A program made the translations under genes and the position numbers. The notes beneath the pieces were generated by a model that saw nothing but the letters and a program-made list of their open reading frames with translations, made no database searches and had not been told where the DNA came from. This document shows positions 54,628 through 64,000 of a stretch of 64,000 bases of DNA, piece after piece. Position 1 is the stretch's first letter. Every line of letters begins with the position of its first letter. This stretch comes from Chitinophagales bacterium (GTDB lineage: Bacteria > Bacteroidota > Bacteroidia > Chitinophagales > CAIOSU01): assembly GCA_018401955.1 (NCBI GenBank), contig JAGYJT010000005.1:62001-126000 (forward strand), given 5' to 3'.

Positions 54628-56001
54628 ATGGACGCTTTGAATACCTACCTTGAAAGTAATAAAGACCGTTTTTTGGAAGAACTGATGGAGCTATTGCGCA
54701 TTCCTTCGGTAAGTGCTGACCCTGATTTTCAAGATGATGTGTTTGATGCGGCTGAGTATGTAAAGGAAAAGCTGATTGCAGCGGGTGCCGATAATGTAGA
54801 GGTGTGCCCTACAGCTGGTTTCCCGATAGTATACGGTGAGAAAATTATTGACCCTGCGTTGCCAACAATTGTGGTGTATGGCCATTACGATGTGCAGCCG
54901 GCTGACCCTTATGAGCTATGGGATTCGCCACCATTTGAGCCAGTGATAAAAGATGCCAAAATATATGCCCGTGGTGCTTGCGACGACAAGGGCCAAATGT
55001 ACATGCACATTAAGGCTTTCGAAATATTGATGGCTAACAATGCGCTGCCTTGCAATGTGAAGTTTATGATAGAAGGGGAGGAGGAAGTTGGTTCATCCAA
55101 CCTCGGGCCGTTTATCAAAGAAAACAAAGAGCGTTTAGCTGGTGACATCATCTTGATTTCTGACACCTCAATGATTGCCAACGATACCCCTTCCATTACC
55201 ACTGGCTTGCGTGGCTTGGCTTACTTGGAGGTAGAAGTGGTAGGCCCAAACCGCGATTTGCATAGTGGTGTTTATGGCGGCGCCGTGGCAAATCCGATAA
55301 ATGTACTTTGCGAAATGATTGCCTCTTTGATGGATGATAACGGCCATGTAACCATCCCTGGTTTTTATGACGATGTGGTTGAGTTGACTACTGATGAGCG
55401 CGAAAATATGGGCCGTGCGCCGTTTGACTTAGAGGCTTATAAAAAGCACCTTGACATTAAAGATGTAAAAGGCGAAAAAGGCTTTACTACCTTGGAGCGC
55501 ACCAGCATTCGCCCTACGTTAGACGTGAACGGCATGTGGGGTGGCTATATTGGCGAGGGTGCCAAAACCGTATTGCCAAGCAAGGCTAAAGCCAAAATAA
55601 GCATGCGCTTGGTGCCCAACCAAAACGATGATAAAATAACCGAACTGTTTACCAAACACATACAAAGCATTGCGCCTGACTGGGTAAAAGTGAAAGTGAT
55701 ACCACACCATGGCGGCAAGCCAGTAGTTACCCCAACCGACTCGGTTGCTTACCAAGCGGCGGAAAGGGCTTATTTGAAAACCTTTGGCATTGACCCTATA
55801 CCGCAACGCTCAGGTGGCAGTATCCCTATCGTAGCTTTGTTTGAAGAGGTGTTGGGATTGAAATCGTTGTTGATGGGCTTTGGCTTGGACTCTGATGCTA
55901 TCCACTCACCTAATGAGCATTACGGCCTGTTCAATTTCTACAAGGGCATTGAGACAATTACGGCGTTTTATGGGGAGTATGCTGCCGCAGCCAAGAAATG
56001 A
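54628..56001 (+). CDS. M20-family dipeptidase
   Basis: 457-residue dinuclear metal peptidase of the M20 (carnosinase/PepV-like) type. Metal site motif YGHYDVQPADP (about 76-86) with the first His and catalytic Asp, bridging Asp in GACDDKGQ (about 114-121), catalytic Glu pair in EGEEEVGS (about 151-158), SDTSMI (about 181-186) and the C-terminal metal His in DAIHSPNEH (about 429-437). No signal peptide, so it acts in the cytoplasm on dipeptides. The dimerisation (lid) domain is present in the middle (residues 200-320). Confidence 0.92.
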   Translation: MDALNTYLESNKDRFLEELMELLRIPSVSADPDFQDDVFDAAEYVKEKLIAAGADNVEVCPTAGFPIVYGEKIIDPALPTIVVYGHYDVQPADPYELWDSPPFEPVIKDAKIYARGACDDKGQMYMHIKAFEILMANNALPCNVKFMIEGEEEVGSSNLGPFIKENKERLAGDIILISDTSMIANDTPSITTGLRGLAYLEVEVVGPNRDLHSGVYGGAVANPINVLCEMIASLMDDNGHVTIPGFYDDVVELTTDERENMGRAPFDLEAYKKHLDIKDVKGEKGFTTLERTSIRPTLDVNGMWGGYIGEGAKTVLPSKAKAKISMRLVPNQNDDKITELFTKHIQSIAPDWVKVKVIPHHGGKPVVTPTDSVAYQAAERAYLKTFGIDPIPQRSGGSIPIVALFEEVLGLKSLLMGFGLDSDAIHSPNEHYGLFNFYKGIETITAFYGEYAAAAKK

Positions 56002-56188
56002 TTGCTCCTTATACAGGTAGCTAAAAATTGGTTTGTGCACTAACAGTCATATTGATTTATCACTTGGCCTAATTTCAACTGCCAAATTTGTAATAAAGTA
56101 GAACGATAAATTAATGTTTATTTAAACAGCTTAAGCTTGGGTTGCAGGTGGGTTTGTTTATCTTCATGCACCGAAACTTACCTGCTAT

Positions 56189-57769
56189 ATGAGAACTGTA
56201 TTTGCCGTTTTTTTGCTTGTTGCAAGCATCTTTGCCGAAGCTCAAACTATAATCCGTGGGCCATATTTAAACACGGGCACTTCTACCAGTATTATAGTAC
56301 GCTGGCGCACCGACCAGCCTGTTACCGGTAAAGTGCTGTACGGTACCGATGCAAACAACATCAACACACCTGTGCTTGAAACCACCGCAACCAGCGAGCA
56401 TATTGTTACCATCAGTGGGCTTCAGCCAGCAACCAAATATTACTACACGCTCACTGATACGGATGACAATGCATATCAAGCAGCCGATAGCCTGCGCTAT
56501 TTTCGCACAGCCCCAGTACCTGGCGCTAAAGCCCCTATTACCATTTGGGCCATTGGCGATTTTGGTACCGGTGGTGCTGGCCAAATAGGCACGCGCAATG
56601 GATATGACTATTTTACCAATAATCAGCATACTGATGTATGGCTATGGTTGGGCGATAATGCCTATTCTGACGGTACAGACCAAGAGTATCAAGATAAATT
56701 GTTTGATATTTATCCCAATCATTTAAAAAATACTGTCGCTTGGCCTTGCCCTGGCAATCACGACTATAAGAGCATTAACCTACTAACCAATACTGGACCG
56801 TATTACGATATGTTCTCATTGCCAGAGAACGGCGAAGCGGGCGGTGTTGCTAGTGGCGAAGAGGGGTACTACTCTTTTGATTATGGTAATGTACATTTTA
56901 TATCACTCAACTCTGAGTACGCAATTTGGTTCCTTACAAATAATAGCCAAATGGTGAGTTGGTTAAAGCAAGATTTGGCCCAAAACGACAAAGACTTTAC
57001 CATTGTATTTTGGCATAAGCCTACCTATTCAAAAGGCTCTCACGACTCTGATGAATTGGGTGATATGACTTTGTTGCGCAGCATTGTAAATCCTATATTG
57101 GAAGAGAACGGAGTGGATTTGGTTTTGCAAGGGCACAGCCATGGTTACGAGCGTTCTTATTTATTGAAAGGCCATTTTGGCACCAGTACCAGTTTCAATA
57201 GCAGTATGATAGTGGATACGGCAAAGGGCAGCCCTCAACCATTTGTTAAGTACTATGATGCTGCCGATGTAAACCAAGGCACTATATATAATGTAGTAGG
57301 TTGTAGCGGTCAGTTAAGTAGTTCGGGTACTATGGACCACCCCGCCAATTATTTCTCGAGCAATTTACTCAATGGCTCGCTGGTAATAACTGTTGACAGC
57401 AACTTGTTGGTGGCACATTTTATTGATACCGCTGGAAATATTCTGGATGAGTATAAAATCTTAAAGCAATCAATAGCCGATACCGTTACTTCGCTTGGGG
57501 CATTGCCAACTTTGGATGACGTAGTAAAAGTATACCCTAACCCGGCAGATGAGCAATTTACCGTGCAAGTCAATTCTCAAGAGTATGGTTTTTACATTGT
57601 TGAGTTGATAACCTTGGACGGCAGCGTGGTGGTTACGCGCCATATCAGGGCCAATGGCAATGCCTTGCAAACCATTGATGTAAGTCAGCTGCATCAAGGC
57701 AGTTATGTCTTGAGGGTTCATAAAGAGGGTGCACAAGATTTAGTGCGCCGCATTGTGGTGGTGCACTAA
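56189..57769 (+). CDS. purple-acid-phosphatase-like metallophosphoesterase with T9SS type A sorting domain
   Basis: 526 residues: signal peptide (about 1-19), fibronectin-type domain typical of purple acid phosphatases (about 22-110), calcineurin-like catalytic domain (about 115-360) and T9SS type A sorting domain (about 445-526, VYPNPADEQF at its start). Metal-site motifs: IGDFG (about 118-122), WLGDNAYSDG (152-161), PGNHDY (189-194), FWHKP (274-278) and QGHSHGYERS (313-322). It should be exported and hydrolyse phosphate esters outside the cell, plausibly for phosphorus acquisition. Its stop is 4 bases from the convergent gene on the other strand. Confidence 0.9.
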   Translation: MRTVFAVFLLVASIFAEAQTIIRGPYLNTGTSTSIIVRWRTDQPVTGKVLYGTDANNINTPVLETTATSEHIVTISGLQPATKYYYTLTDTDDNAYQAADSLRYFRTAPVPGAKAPITIWAIGDFGTGGAGQIGTRNGYDYFTNNQHTDVWLWLGDNAYSDGTDQEYQDKLFDIYPNHLKNTVAWPCPGNHDYKSINLLTNTGPYYDMFSLPENGEAGGVASGEEGYYSFDYGNVHFISLNSEYAIWFLTNNSQMVSWLKQDLAQNDKDFTIVFWHKPTYSKGSHDSDELGDMTLLRSIVNPILEENGVDLVLQGHSHGYERSYLLKGHFGTSTSFNSSMIVDTAKGSPQPFVKYYDAADVNQGTIYNVVGCSGQLSSSGTMDHPANYFSSNLLNGSLVITVDSNLLVAHFIDTAGNILDEYKILKQSIADTVTSLGALPTLDDVVKVYPNPADEQFTVQVNSQEYGFYIVELITLDGSVVVTRHIRANGNALQTIDVSQLHQGSYVLRVHKEGAQDLVRRIVVVH

Positions 57770-57773
57770 ACCG

Positions 57774-59021
57774 TTATTCGCCATTTCGTTTAAATTGCTC
57801 TGCCAACGGTAGTTTGTTACTAAAAGATAGTAATACATTAGTAGGCAAAGGGTGCTCAATTGCTAGCGGAAATAGCTTCCAAAAATCTTCCTCATATTCA
57901 TATTTGCGGCTGTATAGATTGCCACTACGGGTATAATTTCGGTCGGGCACAAACCCATCTGGGTGCAGGGTAGGGGTATCAAAAAATAGGCTGAAGCTTT
58001 CTGTCAATTCATATCTTACCCTACCCAGTGCCCTATCATGAATGTGGTGTAAATATTCAAACGTTAAGCTTTTAAGGTATACTTTGTCATCAATGTAGTT
58101 AAAAATTAAGTTTTTACTACTTGACATAAACAGCCAATGGTTATCGCCACCACTACCAAAGCTCAAGCCACGCTCATAGTATTGTGGGTTGTGTGTGGCA
58201 TTTTCTTCAATGGCAAACAGTTTCAAGCTGCCTTTGTATAGCCATATTTTACCTTCTAGTATTTTGGGGCTGCTACTTTTCTCATAGTGGTACGTTAACA
58301 ACTCAAGGCTATCGCCACAAGTAGTACAATGGCTATCAGCATAGCCTATTTCAAACTGGTTCAAAATTCTCATATCCATAATAGTGCCGGTGGGGTACCG
58401 CAAACTATTTTCCAAAAACATATCAACTAGGTGGTCGCCATGGTCATCCCCATTGCGCTCATATACGTTGCTGCGCCTTATTTGGTTAAAACTGAATCGT
58501 TCTTGTAAAATGCCAGATTGGTAGGTAGCTACTACATCATATACAGTCATGCCAGCTTCAATTAAGCGCACGTACTGGCCGTTTTCTTTGTGCATTTGCT
58601 GGTACAAGGCAGGGTATGTGTATGATGTGCTGGGCATAGCACTTTGTAGTTTTTCAAGGGCTTTTAGCCAATGGTTTTTAGCTCTGTTGTTGTTAATGGT
58701 TACCCCGTTTATCATGTAGGTTTCAGGCAGCATGGTTATGGTTAGCAGCTCAGCACGTGTGTGTTGGCTAAGCAAAGTATAATAGGTAGCATACCCCATT
58801 GCCGAAACGGTAAGGGTGTCGCCTAACTTGTTTTCGGATAATGCTACTAAAAACCTTCCGTTGGTATCGCTTACCGCAAACACCGATTGGCTGTACTTAA
58901 CATGTGCAAAGGGTATAGGTTTTTGCTCTTCATCAAGCACAATGCCGTTGTACAGTAATGTTACTTGGCCGTTTGTCAAACAGCTGGTTAGTATTGCTAG
59001 TGCTAGTACAAGTAGTTTCAT
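57774..59021 (-). CDS. carboxypeptidase-regulatory-like domain protein
   Basis: 415 residues from the chosen ATG. Signal peptide (about 1-18), then a CarboxypepD_reg-like beta-sandwich (YNGIVLDEEQKPIPFAHV, SDTNGRFLVAL, LTVSAMGYAT), and a larger C-terminal region of about 300 residues with beta-rich character; a Cys pair CTTCGDSL near residue 233 stands out. Such proteins in this phylum are envelope-associated, but the C-terminal domain is not recognised. The frame extends 23 codons upstream without a sensible leader, so I use ATG 59021. Confidence 0.75.
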   Translation of the reverse strand: MKLLVLALAILTSCLTNGQVTLLYNGIVLDEEQKPIPFAHVKYSQSVFAVSDTNGRFLVALSENKLGDTLTVSAMGYATYYTLLSQHTRAELLTITMLPETYMINGVTINNNRAKNHWLKALEKLQSAMPSTSYTYPALYQQMHKENGQYVRLIEAGMTVYDVVATYQSGILQERFSFNQIRRSNVYERNGDDHGDHLVDMFLENSLRYPTGTIMDMRILNQFEIGYADSHCTTCGDSLELLTYHYEKSSSPKILEGKIWLYKGSLKLFAIEENATHNPQYYERGLSFGSGGDNHWLFMSSSKNLIFNYIDDKVYLKSLTFEYLHHIHDRALGRVRYELTESFSLFFDTPTLHPDGFVPDRNYTRSGNLYSRKYEYEEDFWKLFPLAIEHPLPTNVLLSFSNKLPLAEQFKRNGE

Positions 59022-59256
59022 ACAATGAGGCTTTACTGGTATAAAAAACCAATAGGTAACAATAGCTAGCGCTACGAGTGCCTGTTGCAACTTTTTATGC
59101 CATTACTTGCTCTTATGATAGCAAAGCCTATGTGCAACGATAAGTATTTTAGATGCTTTAATTGCGATAGTAATATGGTATTGGTTTATTTAGTAAATTT
59201 AGATTGTAAAGTAAATTTTTGAACTAGATTTCCTCTTGCACTATTATAACAAAGGG

Positions 59257-61536
59257 ATGAAGCAGCTATACTATCTTATTATCATATTATTTGTAGCCTC
59301 ATTGGGCACAAATGCCCAAAATGCCATGCGCCGAGAGGGTAAGATAAAGGTTATTGTTAATGGGGATACACTTCGCAATCCTTGGGCGGGTGGTTTTCAT
59401 GCGCCTCAGTTTTGTGAGGTAGATATTGACAATGACGGTTTGAAAGATTTGGCCGTTTTAAATAGAGGGATACTAGCATCTGGAGCAACCTCTCATGGTT
59501 TTAAAATATTGACGTTTAAGAATGTAGGCTCTAACGGGCAGATTGCATACAACCACATGCCTGAATGGGAGGCATTGTTTCCGCCATTGATGTTTTGGAT
59601 AAAAATGGACGACCTTAATTGTGATGGTGTTACTGATTTGATTGCCAGCAATCAAAGTCAATATCCCAGTTTAATTTGGTTTGAAGGTAAGCGCACAGCT
59701 AATGACCTAATATATTTTGAGTATCGTGATACGTTAATCACTTCCGATGTTTTTGCTCCGGTCGGGTTATCAAGAATACATTATCCAGGTGTAAGTGACC
59801 TTGACCGCGACGGTGACCTAGAATTTGTAAACTTTGGCGACTTTGGCACTTTTGTAATGTACAACAATACTGCCATTGAAACCTCAGGTTCTTGCCAAGA
59901 TACAGTTGGGCATGAAATTGCTGCAAATTGTTGGGGCGATTTTAACGTTACAGCAAGCGGCGTTAACCTTAATGCAGTTTGTCCTTTTAAAACGGGGCCA
60001 GAGCCTAATGATAATGGAGCTGGGTCGGGTCGTCATAACGGTGGTGCTTTGTTGTTAATTGACTTAGATGGTGATAATGACGATGATGCCATATACTCTG
60101 ATATAGACAAATCAAACCTTTTTGCCCTTTATAATGGGGGAGACTCCTCATACGCAGTAATTGATGCGGTAGACAATAACTTTCCTTCGTACGATATCCC
60201 AGCTCGAATAACATACTATCCATTGGCTTTTGCTATAGATGCTAACAATGATGGGAAAAAGGATATACTTGCTGCGCCCAGCGATGCGCTTAATAGCTCT
60301 AGTAAAAATGCCACGTGGCTATACGAAAATATTAGCACCAACGACTCGATAAAGCTACAGCTAAAACAAACCGATTTTTTAGAAGATGGAATGATTGAAT
60401 TGGGCACAGGCGCATTTCCAGTATTTGTTGATGTAAATGGAGATAGTTTGATTGATTTGGTGGTAGGCAATAATGGTTATTTTAGAGATAGTTTAATACT
60501 TACAGCTCAACTCGCCCTATTTATTAATGTTGGCACGCCTGAGGTGCCCGTTTTTGAATTAGTAGATGATGACTGGCTTAACTTTTCTGCCTATTATCCT
60601 GCCGAAACAATAATGACCTTGCGCCCAACCTTTGGTGATATTGATGGCGATGGGGATTTAGACCTTTTTCTGGGAGACACCAGCGGCTATGTTATGTTTT
60701 TTGAAGATACTTCATCTGCGGGCAACCCTATGGCCTTTGCGGCTCCACAACGCCGCTATTTTGATATGTATGCAGGCAAATACAGTGCGCCGTTTATTTA
60801 TGATGTAAATGGTGATGGCTTGCTAGATTTTTTAATTGGCAATCGCAGCGGCAGGGTACGATATTTTGAGAACAGAGGCACGCTAGCCACCCCACAGTTT
60901 GATCCTGTACCAACCAATAGCTTGTTTGGGGCGGTAAACGCAAGCACTGCTTTAAGCTTGTTTGGATACTCAGCACCTATAATCACTACCTTGGATAGTA
61001 CTGGGCAACTTTATTTGTTAACAGGTAATGAAGAAGGCCGGATTTATGGGTATGAATTTAACCCAGATAGCATATATACTGGTTCGTTCAATCAAGTGTT
61101 TGATAACTATTCAGATATTGATGCTGGCGAGCGCACCGCCATTACCATTGCTGATGTTACCAATGACGGAAAGCCAGAAATGATAGTTGGCAATTACCGT
61201 GGTGGGCTCTCGTTCTATACGTTGTCAGATACTATTGAAGATATTTTACCTCCCGTTTCGGTTGGAGCAGATATTGCCAGGGCGGTAGGCCTTACCTTGG
61301 CACCTAACCCAACCACCGGCGATGTGCTATTTACTGTATCAGGTTTACTACCAAACCAACCTGCTACTTATAGTGTTACTAGTGTGCTAGGTGCCGTGGT
61401 ATTTACAGGAAACATTCAGGCCCCTTCAGAGAATTGGTCAACCGTTATTCGTTTCGATCAATTTCCAGCGGGCTTGTATATTGTAAACCTCTCTCAGGGC
61501 TCCATGTCAAAATCTATTAAACTTATTAAGTACTAG
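59257..61536 (+). CDS. FG-GAP/VCBS-repeat surface protein with T9SS type A sorting domain (copy 1)
   Basis: 759 residues. Signal peptide (about 1-21), several FG-GAP (VCBS) calcium-binding beta-propeller repeats with D-x-D-x-D-G loops (VDIDNDGLKDLAV; FGDIDGDGDLDLFLGD; YDVNGDGLLDFLIG; DVNGDSLIDLVVGN), and a C-terminal T9SS type A sorting domain (LAPNPTTGDVLF to terminal KLIKY). The product should be a surface or released seven-bladed propeller, a common arrangement for adhesins. I chose ATG 59257 over 59236 because it gives a proper signal peptide. It is a tandem paralogue of the next gene. Confidence 0.88.
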   Translation: MKQLYYLIIILFVASLGTNAQNAMRREGKIKVIVNGDTLRNPWAGGFHAPQFCEVDIDNDGLKDLAVLNRGILASGATSHGFKILTFKNVGSNGQIAYNHMPEWEALFPPLMFWIKMDDLNCDGVTDLIASNQSQYPSLIWFEGKRTANDLIYFEYRDTLITSDVFAPVGLSRIHYPGVSDLDRDGDLEFVNFGDFGTFVMYNNTAIETSGSCQDTVGHEIAANCWGDFNVTASGVNLNAVCPFKTGPEPNDNGAGSGRHNGGALLLIDLDGDNDDDAIYSDIDKSNLFALYNGGDSSYAVIDAVDNNFPSYDIPARITYYPLAFAIDANNDGKKDILAAPSDALNSSSKNATWLYENISTNDSIKLQLKQTDFLEDGMIELGTGAFPVFVDVNGDSLIDLVVGNNGYFRDSLILTAQLALFINVGTPEVPVFELVDDDWLNFSAYYPAETIMTLRPTFGDIDGDGDLDLFLGDTSGYVMFFEDTSSAGNPMAFAAPQRRYFDMYAGKYSAPFIYDVNGDGLLDFLIGNRSGRVRYFENRGTLATPQFDPVPTNSLFGAVNASTALSLFGYSAPIITTLDSTGQLYLLTGNEEGRIYGYEFNPDSIYTGSFNQVFDNYSDIDAGERTAITIADVTNDGKPEMIVGNYRGGLSFYTLSDTIEDILPPVSVGADIARAVGLTLAPNPTTGDVLFTVSGLLPNQPATYSVTSVLGAVVFTGNIQAPSENWSTVIRFDQFPAGLYIVNLSQGSMSKSIKLIKY

Positions 61537-61562
61537 CTATAGGCTAAACACACCATTCTATT

Positions 61563-63806
61563 ATGAAATTACTGTTAACTGCTACTTTATTTTTCGTTAC
61601 TCTATTTCACACTTTTGGGCAAAATTTTTTCGCCCCGGATAATTCGATACCTGTTACCGAAAACAATAAGACGTTTAAGTATCCTTGGGCTGGTGGATTG
61701 AATAACCCGCAATTTGGTACTATTGATTTAAACGGTGACAATATTGATGACCTAGTAGTTTTTAATAAAGGTTATTATAATGGAGGTGAATCAGTGCTGA
61801 CATTTATTAACGGGGGCACCGCAAACCAGGTTGATTATACCTACGAGCCTAGTTATGCTGATGATTTGCCCAACTTGCGCCAGATGATGGTAACAGTTGA
61901 TTTTAACTGTGATGGCATTAATGATTTTGTAACCTGGGATAACCCAGCGGTTATGAGGTTGTATACTGCCAGTCGCTTACCCAATGGACGATTGAGTTTT
62001 ACTGATAGCGGCTTTTTTACCTATACTACCGAAACCGGGAATAGTACAAATATATTTATTTCGGCAGTAGATGTGCCAGCGGTGGTTGATGTAAACGGTG
62101 ATGGTGATTTGGATGTAATTACCTTTAGTGCTGCTGGATTTCGGATTGAATATTTTGAAAACCTTTCAATAGAAAGCGGTTTAAATTGTGGCGATACTGT
62201 GGGCTTTGAGCTTAGAAGTTACTGCTGGGGCGATGTGTCGGAAGATGGATTGAGCCGCGAAGTGACTCTTTTTGACCCTTGTGGCACACCAAAGGATGGT
62301 GATTTGGTGGTTGGTGGCAACAGGCATGCAGGTTCAACCATTATGGCATTTGATGAAAACTTTGATGGATTGATAGAACTGGTTTTAGGCGATATTAGCT
62401 TTGATAATTTGGTAAATCTCAGAAATGCAGGTCTGCCAGATTCGGCAGTTATAACTTCCCAAGATACTTTGTTTCCTTCTTATGATAGATCGTTGGTGAT
62501 GCCCATCTTCCCAGCTGCTTTTTATTTTGACGTTGATAATGATGGAAGAAAAGACATGTTGGTTGGGCCAAATACGCCACGCAAGGGATTTAATCAAAAC
62601 TGCTCTTGGTTTTATAAAGATGTAAACGCTACTGGCGATGTTAATTTTGAGTTTCAAACAGATTCGTTCCTAGTTGGCGATATGATTGATTTTGGTGAAG
62701 GTGCGCACCCTGTATTTGTGGATGTAAATGGTGATGGGCTGCAAGATATTGTAGTAGGTAATAGGGGTTATTATGAAAATACCACATCGGCCAAAACTGG
62801 CTTAGCTTTGCTTATTAATGTTGGCAGCCAGACTAGTCCGGCTTTCCGGCTGGTTGATAGGGATTACCTAGGCCTATCAACTTTCCTTACTGGTAATGCC
62901 AAGCTTCAATCAGTGTCACCTGCCTTTGGCGATATGAATGGTGATGGAGCGCTGGACATGATTATTGGCGACCATGTAGGCAAACTGCACTACTTTAGAA
63001 ATACCGCTGCCGCTGGCGACTCAATGCAGTTGGTATTGGCCGAAGCGGAGTATAAAAACATTGATATAGGTAACTTCGCAAAGCCAGAAATTTTTGACGT
63101 GAATGGCGATAATTTACCCGACCTAATAGTGGGTAGAGACAGAGGTAATCTACAGTATTTTGAGAATTCGGGTACTACAACCAACCCTAATTTTAGTCCA
63201 ATAGCTACCAATGCCAATTTTGGAGAGGTGAACGTGAAACCTAACCTGTTTTATGGCGAAAGTACTCCTCGTGTTGTATACCTTGCCTACAATTCTCAGC
63301 CTTATTTAATGGTAGGGAATGTGTTGGGCAATATTGCGGTGTTTGAGTTAGATGCTACTAAACGATACAATGGCTCATTTACTAGGGTTGATTCTGTGTT
63401 TAGTGGTATTGACGTAGGTGAGTATGGGCATCTTGCTTTAGCCGATATTGATAATGATGGCTTACTAGAAATGGTTGTGGGTAGCTCTAAAGGAGGCTTA
63501 AACTTTTTTCAAGATACAGGAGTTGTTGGCCTGGCAGAAGTTAATGGAGCTAGCAACCTAACCATCAATGCCTACCCTAATCCTGCGGCAGGTAATTGGA
63601 ATATCGAATTGAACAACCTCACAGCCAATGTAGCAGTGCAAGTTGACATATATGATGTGTTAGGTAAAATGGTTTACCAATCAACGGTAACACCACAGGG
63701 CACAAAAGACGTTCTGCCTTTGGCGCTTAGTGTAAACGGCGGGGTGTATTTTTGCCGAGTACAGCAAGGCAAAAGCAACGTAGTGCTTCGTCTTTTGGCC
63801 CAGTAG
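61563..63806 (+). CDS. FG-GAP/VCBS-repeat surface protein with T9SS type A sorting domain (copy 2)
   Basis: 747 residues with the same layout as copy 1: signal peptide (about 1-19), VCBS/FG-GAP repeats (FGTIDLNGDNIDDLVVFN; FDVNGDNLPDLIVGRDRG; ADIDNDGLLEMVVG), and a type A sorting domain (AYPNPAAGNWNIEL to terminal LLAQ). The two proteins share aligned blocks such as KYPWAGGLNNPQFG against RNPWAGGFHAPQFC, and CGDTVGFELRSYCWGDV against CQDTVGHEIAANCWGDF, showing an old tandem duplication. The start is 27 bases from the previous stop. Confidence 0.88.
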   Translation: MKLLLTATLFFVTLFHTFGQNFFAPDNSIPVTENNKTFKYPWAGGLNNPQFGTIDLNGDNIDDLVVFNKGYYNGGESVLTFINGGTANQVDYTYEPSYADDLPNLRQMMVTVDFNCDGINDFVTWDNPAVMRLYTASRLPNGRLSFTDSGFFTYTTETGNSTNIFISAVDVPAVVDVNGDGDLDVITFSAAGFRIEYFENLSIESGLNCGDTVGFELRSYCWGDVSEDGLSREVTLFDPCGTPKDGDLVVGGNRHAGSTIMAFDENFDGLIELVLGDISFDNLVNLRNAGLPDSAVITSQDTLFPSYDRSLVMPIFPAAFYFDVDNDGRKDMLVGPNTPRKGFNQNCSWFYKDVNATGDVNFEFQTDSFLVGDMIDFGEGAHPVFVDVNGDGLQDIVVGNRGYYENTTSAKTGLALLINVGSQTSPAFRLVDRDYLGLSTFLTGNAKLQSVSPAFGDMNGDGALDMIIGDHVGKLHYFRNTAAAGDSMQLVLAEAEYKNIDIGNFAKPEIFDVNGDNLPDLIVGRDRGNLQYFENSGTTTNPNFSPIATNANFGEVNVKPNLFYGESTPRVVYLAYNSQPYLMVGNVLGNIAVFELDATKRYNGSFTRVDSVFSGIDVGEYGHLALADIDNDGLLEMVVGSSKGGLNFFQDTGVVGLAEVNGASNLTINAYPNPAAGNWNIELNNLTANVAVQVDIYDVLGKMVYQSTVTPQGTKDVLPLALSVNGGVYFCRVQQGKSNVVLRLLAQ

Positions 63807-63816
63807 TATTCATGCA

Positions 63817-64000
63817 CTATTTAGGTAAATGTTGGTAAATGTGTACATCCCGTTGTGGGTACGGAATGTTAATGTCAGCTTTGTCTAGAGCCACTTTTAC
63901 TTTCTCAATATTCTCGAAAAAATAACTCCAATAGTCAGCAGTATTTACCCATGCTCTTGCACTTAAGTTTAGTGAGTTGTCACCCAGCTCGGTTAATACT
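63817..64000 (-). CDS. MscS-family mechanosensitive channel, C-terminal part (partial)
   Basis: The window ends inside this gene; only the last 60 codons are present, reading toward the stop at 63817. The fragment contains the MscS cytoplasmic C-terminal alpha/beta domain: SARAWVNTADYWSYFFE and the end ADINIPYPQRDVHIYQ, the standard C-terminal signature. The protein releases solutes on osmotic downshock. The membrane part lies outside the window. Confidence 0.85.
   Translation of the reverse strand, partial: VLTELGDNSLNLSARAWVNTADYWSYFFENIEKVKVALDKADINIPYPQRDVHIYQHLPK

Overview
The window comes from a member of the Bacteroidota, probably a Chitinophagales or Flavobacteriia-like aerobe. The evidence is type IX secretion (T9SS) sorting domains of both kinds (type A C-termini and the type B CHU_C domain ending in V-T-[LV]-I-R), PorP/SprF and OmpA/PD40 outer-membrane partners, a RemB/Wzi-like beta-barrel, Bacteroidota-style TAnnTTTG promoter elements, few Shine-Dalgarno sites, moderate AT-richness and several families of low-complexity intergenic repeats. 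No rRNA, tRNA, CRISPR array or complete insertion sequence was seen.

Layout. 1-8.4 kb: proC, then a run of otherwise conserved genes that are nearly all interrupted by single-base frameshifts (a TPM-like Gly-tailed membrane protein, an SdpR-like ArsR regulator, an SdpI-like membrane protein, DUF389, DUF1572 and an M42 peptidase); only proC and a scramblase-like gene are intact here. 8.4-10.6 kb: repeat-rich segment with a 15-copy heptamer array, an unrecognised charged protein and composite dispersed repeats. 10.6-17 kb: a secreted hypothetical, a small membrane protein, a rhomboid protease, an AHSA1-like protein, an accD operon (accD, DUF2905, SDR, CBU_0592-like), and a redox operon (nitroreductase, OsmC, YjdI/CDGSH). 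17-22 kb: RemB/Wzi-like barrel, a T9SS-exported subtilase, and a neighbour resembling that protease's propeptide without the catalytic domain. 22-43 kb: a fasciclin lipoprotein and a surface-adhesion island on the minus strand (PorP/SprF, OmpA/PD40 and two CHU_C proteins) divergent from a 3133-residue PKD/Ig-like CHU_C adhesin with nearly identical 681-bp internal repeats. 43-48 kb: a tripartite exporter operon (ABC, HlyD, TolC) whose ATPase domain has degenerate motifs. 48-56 kb: housekeeping and hypothetical genes including parE, an HD hydrolase, an orphan antitoxin-like ORF and an M20 dipeptidase. 56-64 kb: a T9SS-exported purple-acid-phosphatase-like enzyme, a CarboxypepD_reg protein, two tandem FG-GAP paralogues with type A sorting domains, and the 3' end of an MscS channel.

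How they work together: the PorP/OmpA/CHU_C set and the giant PKD protein look like a SprB/SprF-type adhesin system, in which T9SS exports type B cargo and a PorP/SprF barrel helps with its secretion and attachment. The subtilase, phosphatase and FG-GAP proteins are further T9SS cargo. The features most worth follow-up are the degenerate exporter ATPase, the stand-alone propeptide-like protein, the SdpR/SdpI pair with its perfect operator palindrome, the adhesin's recent internal duplications, and the frameshift cluster, which looks more like sequence error than decay.
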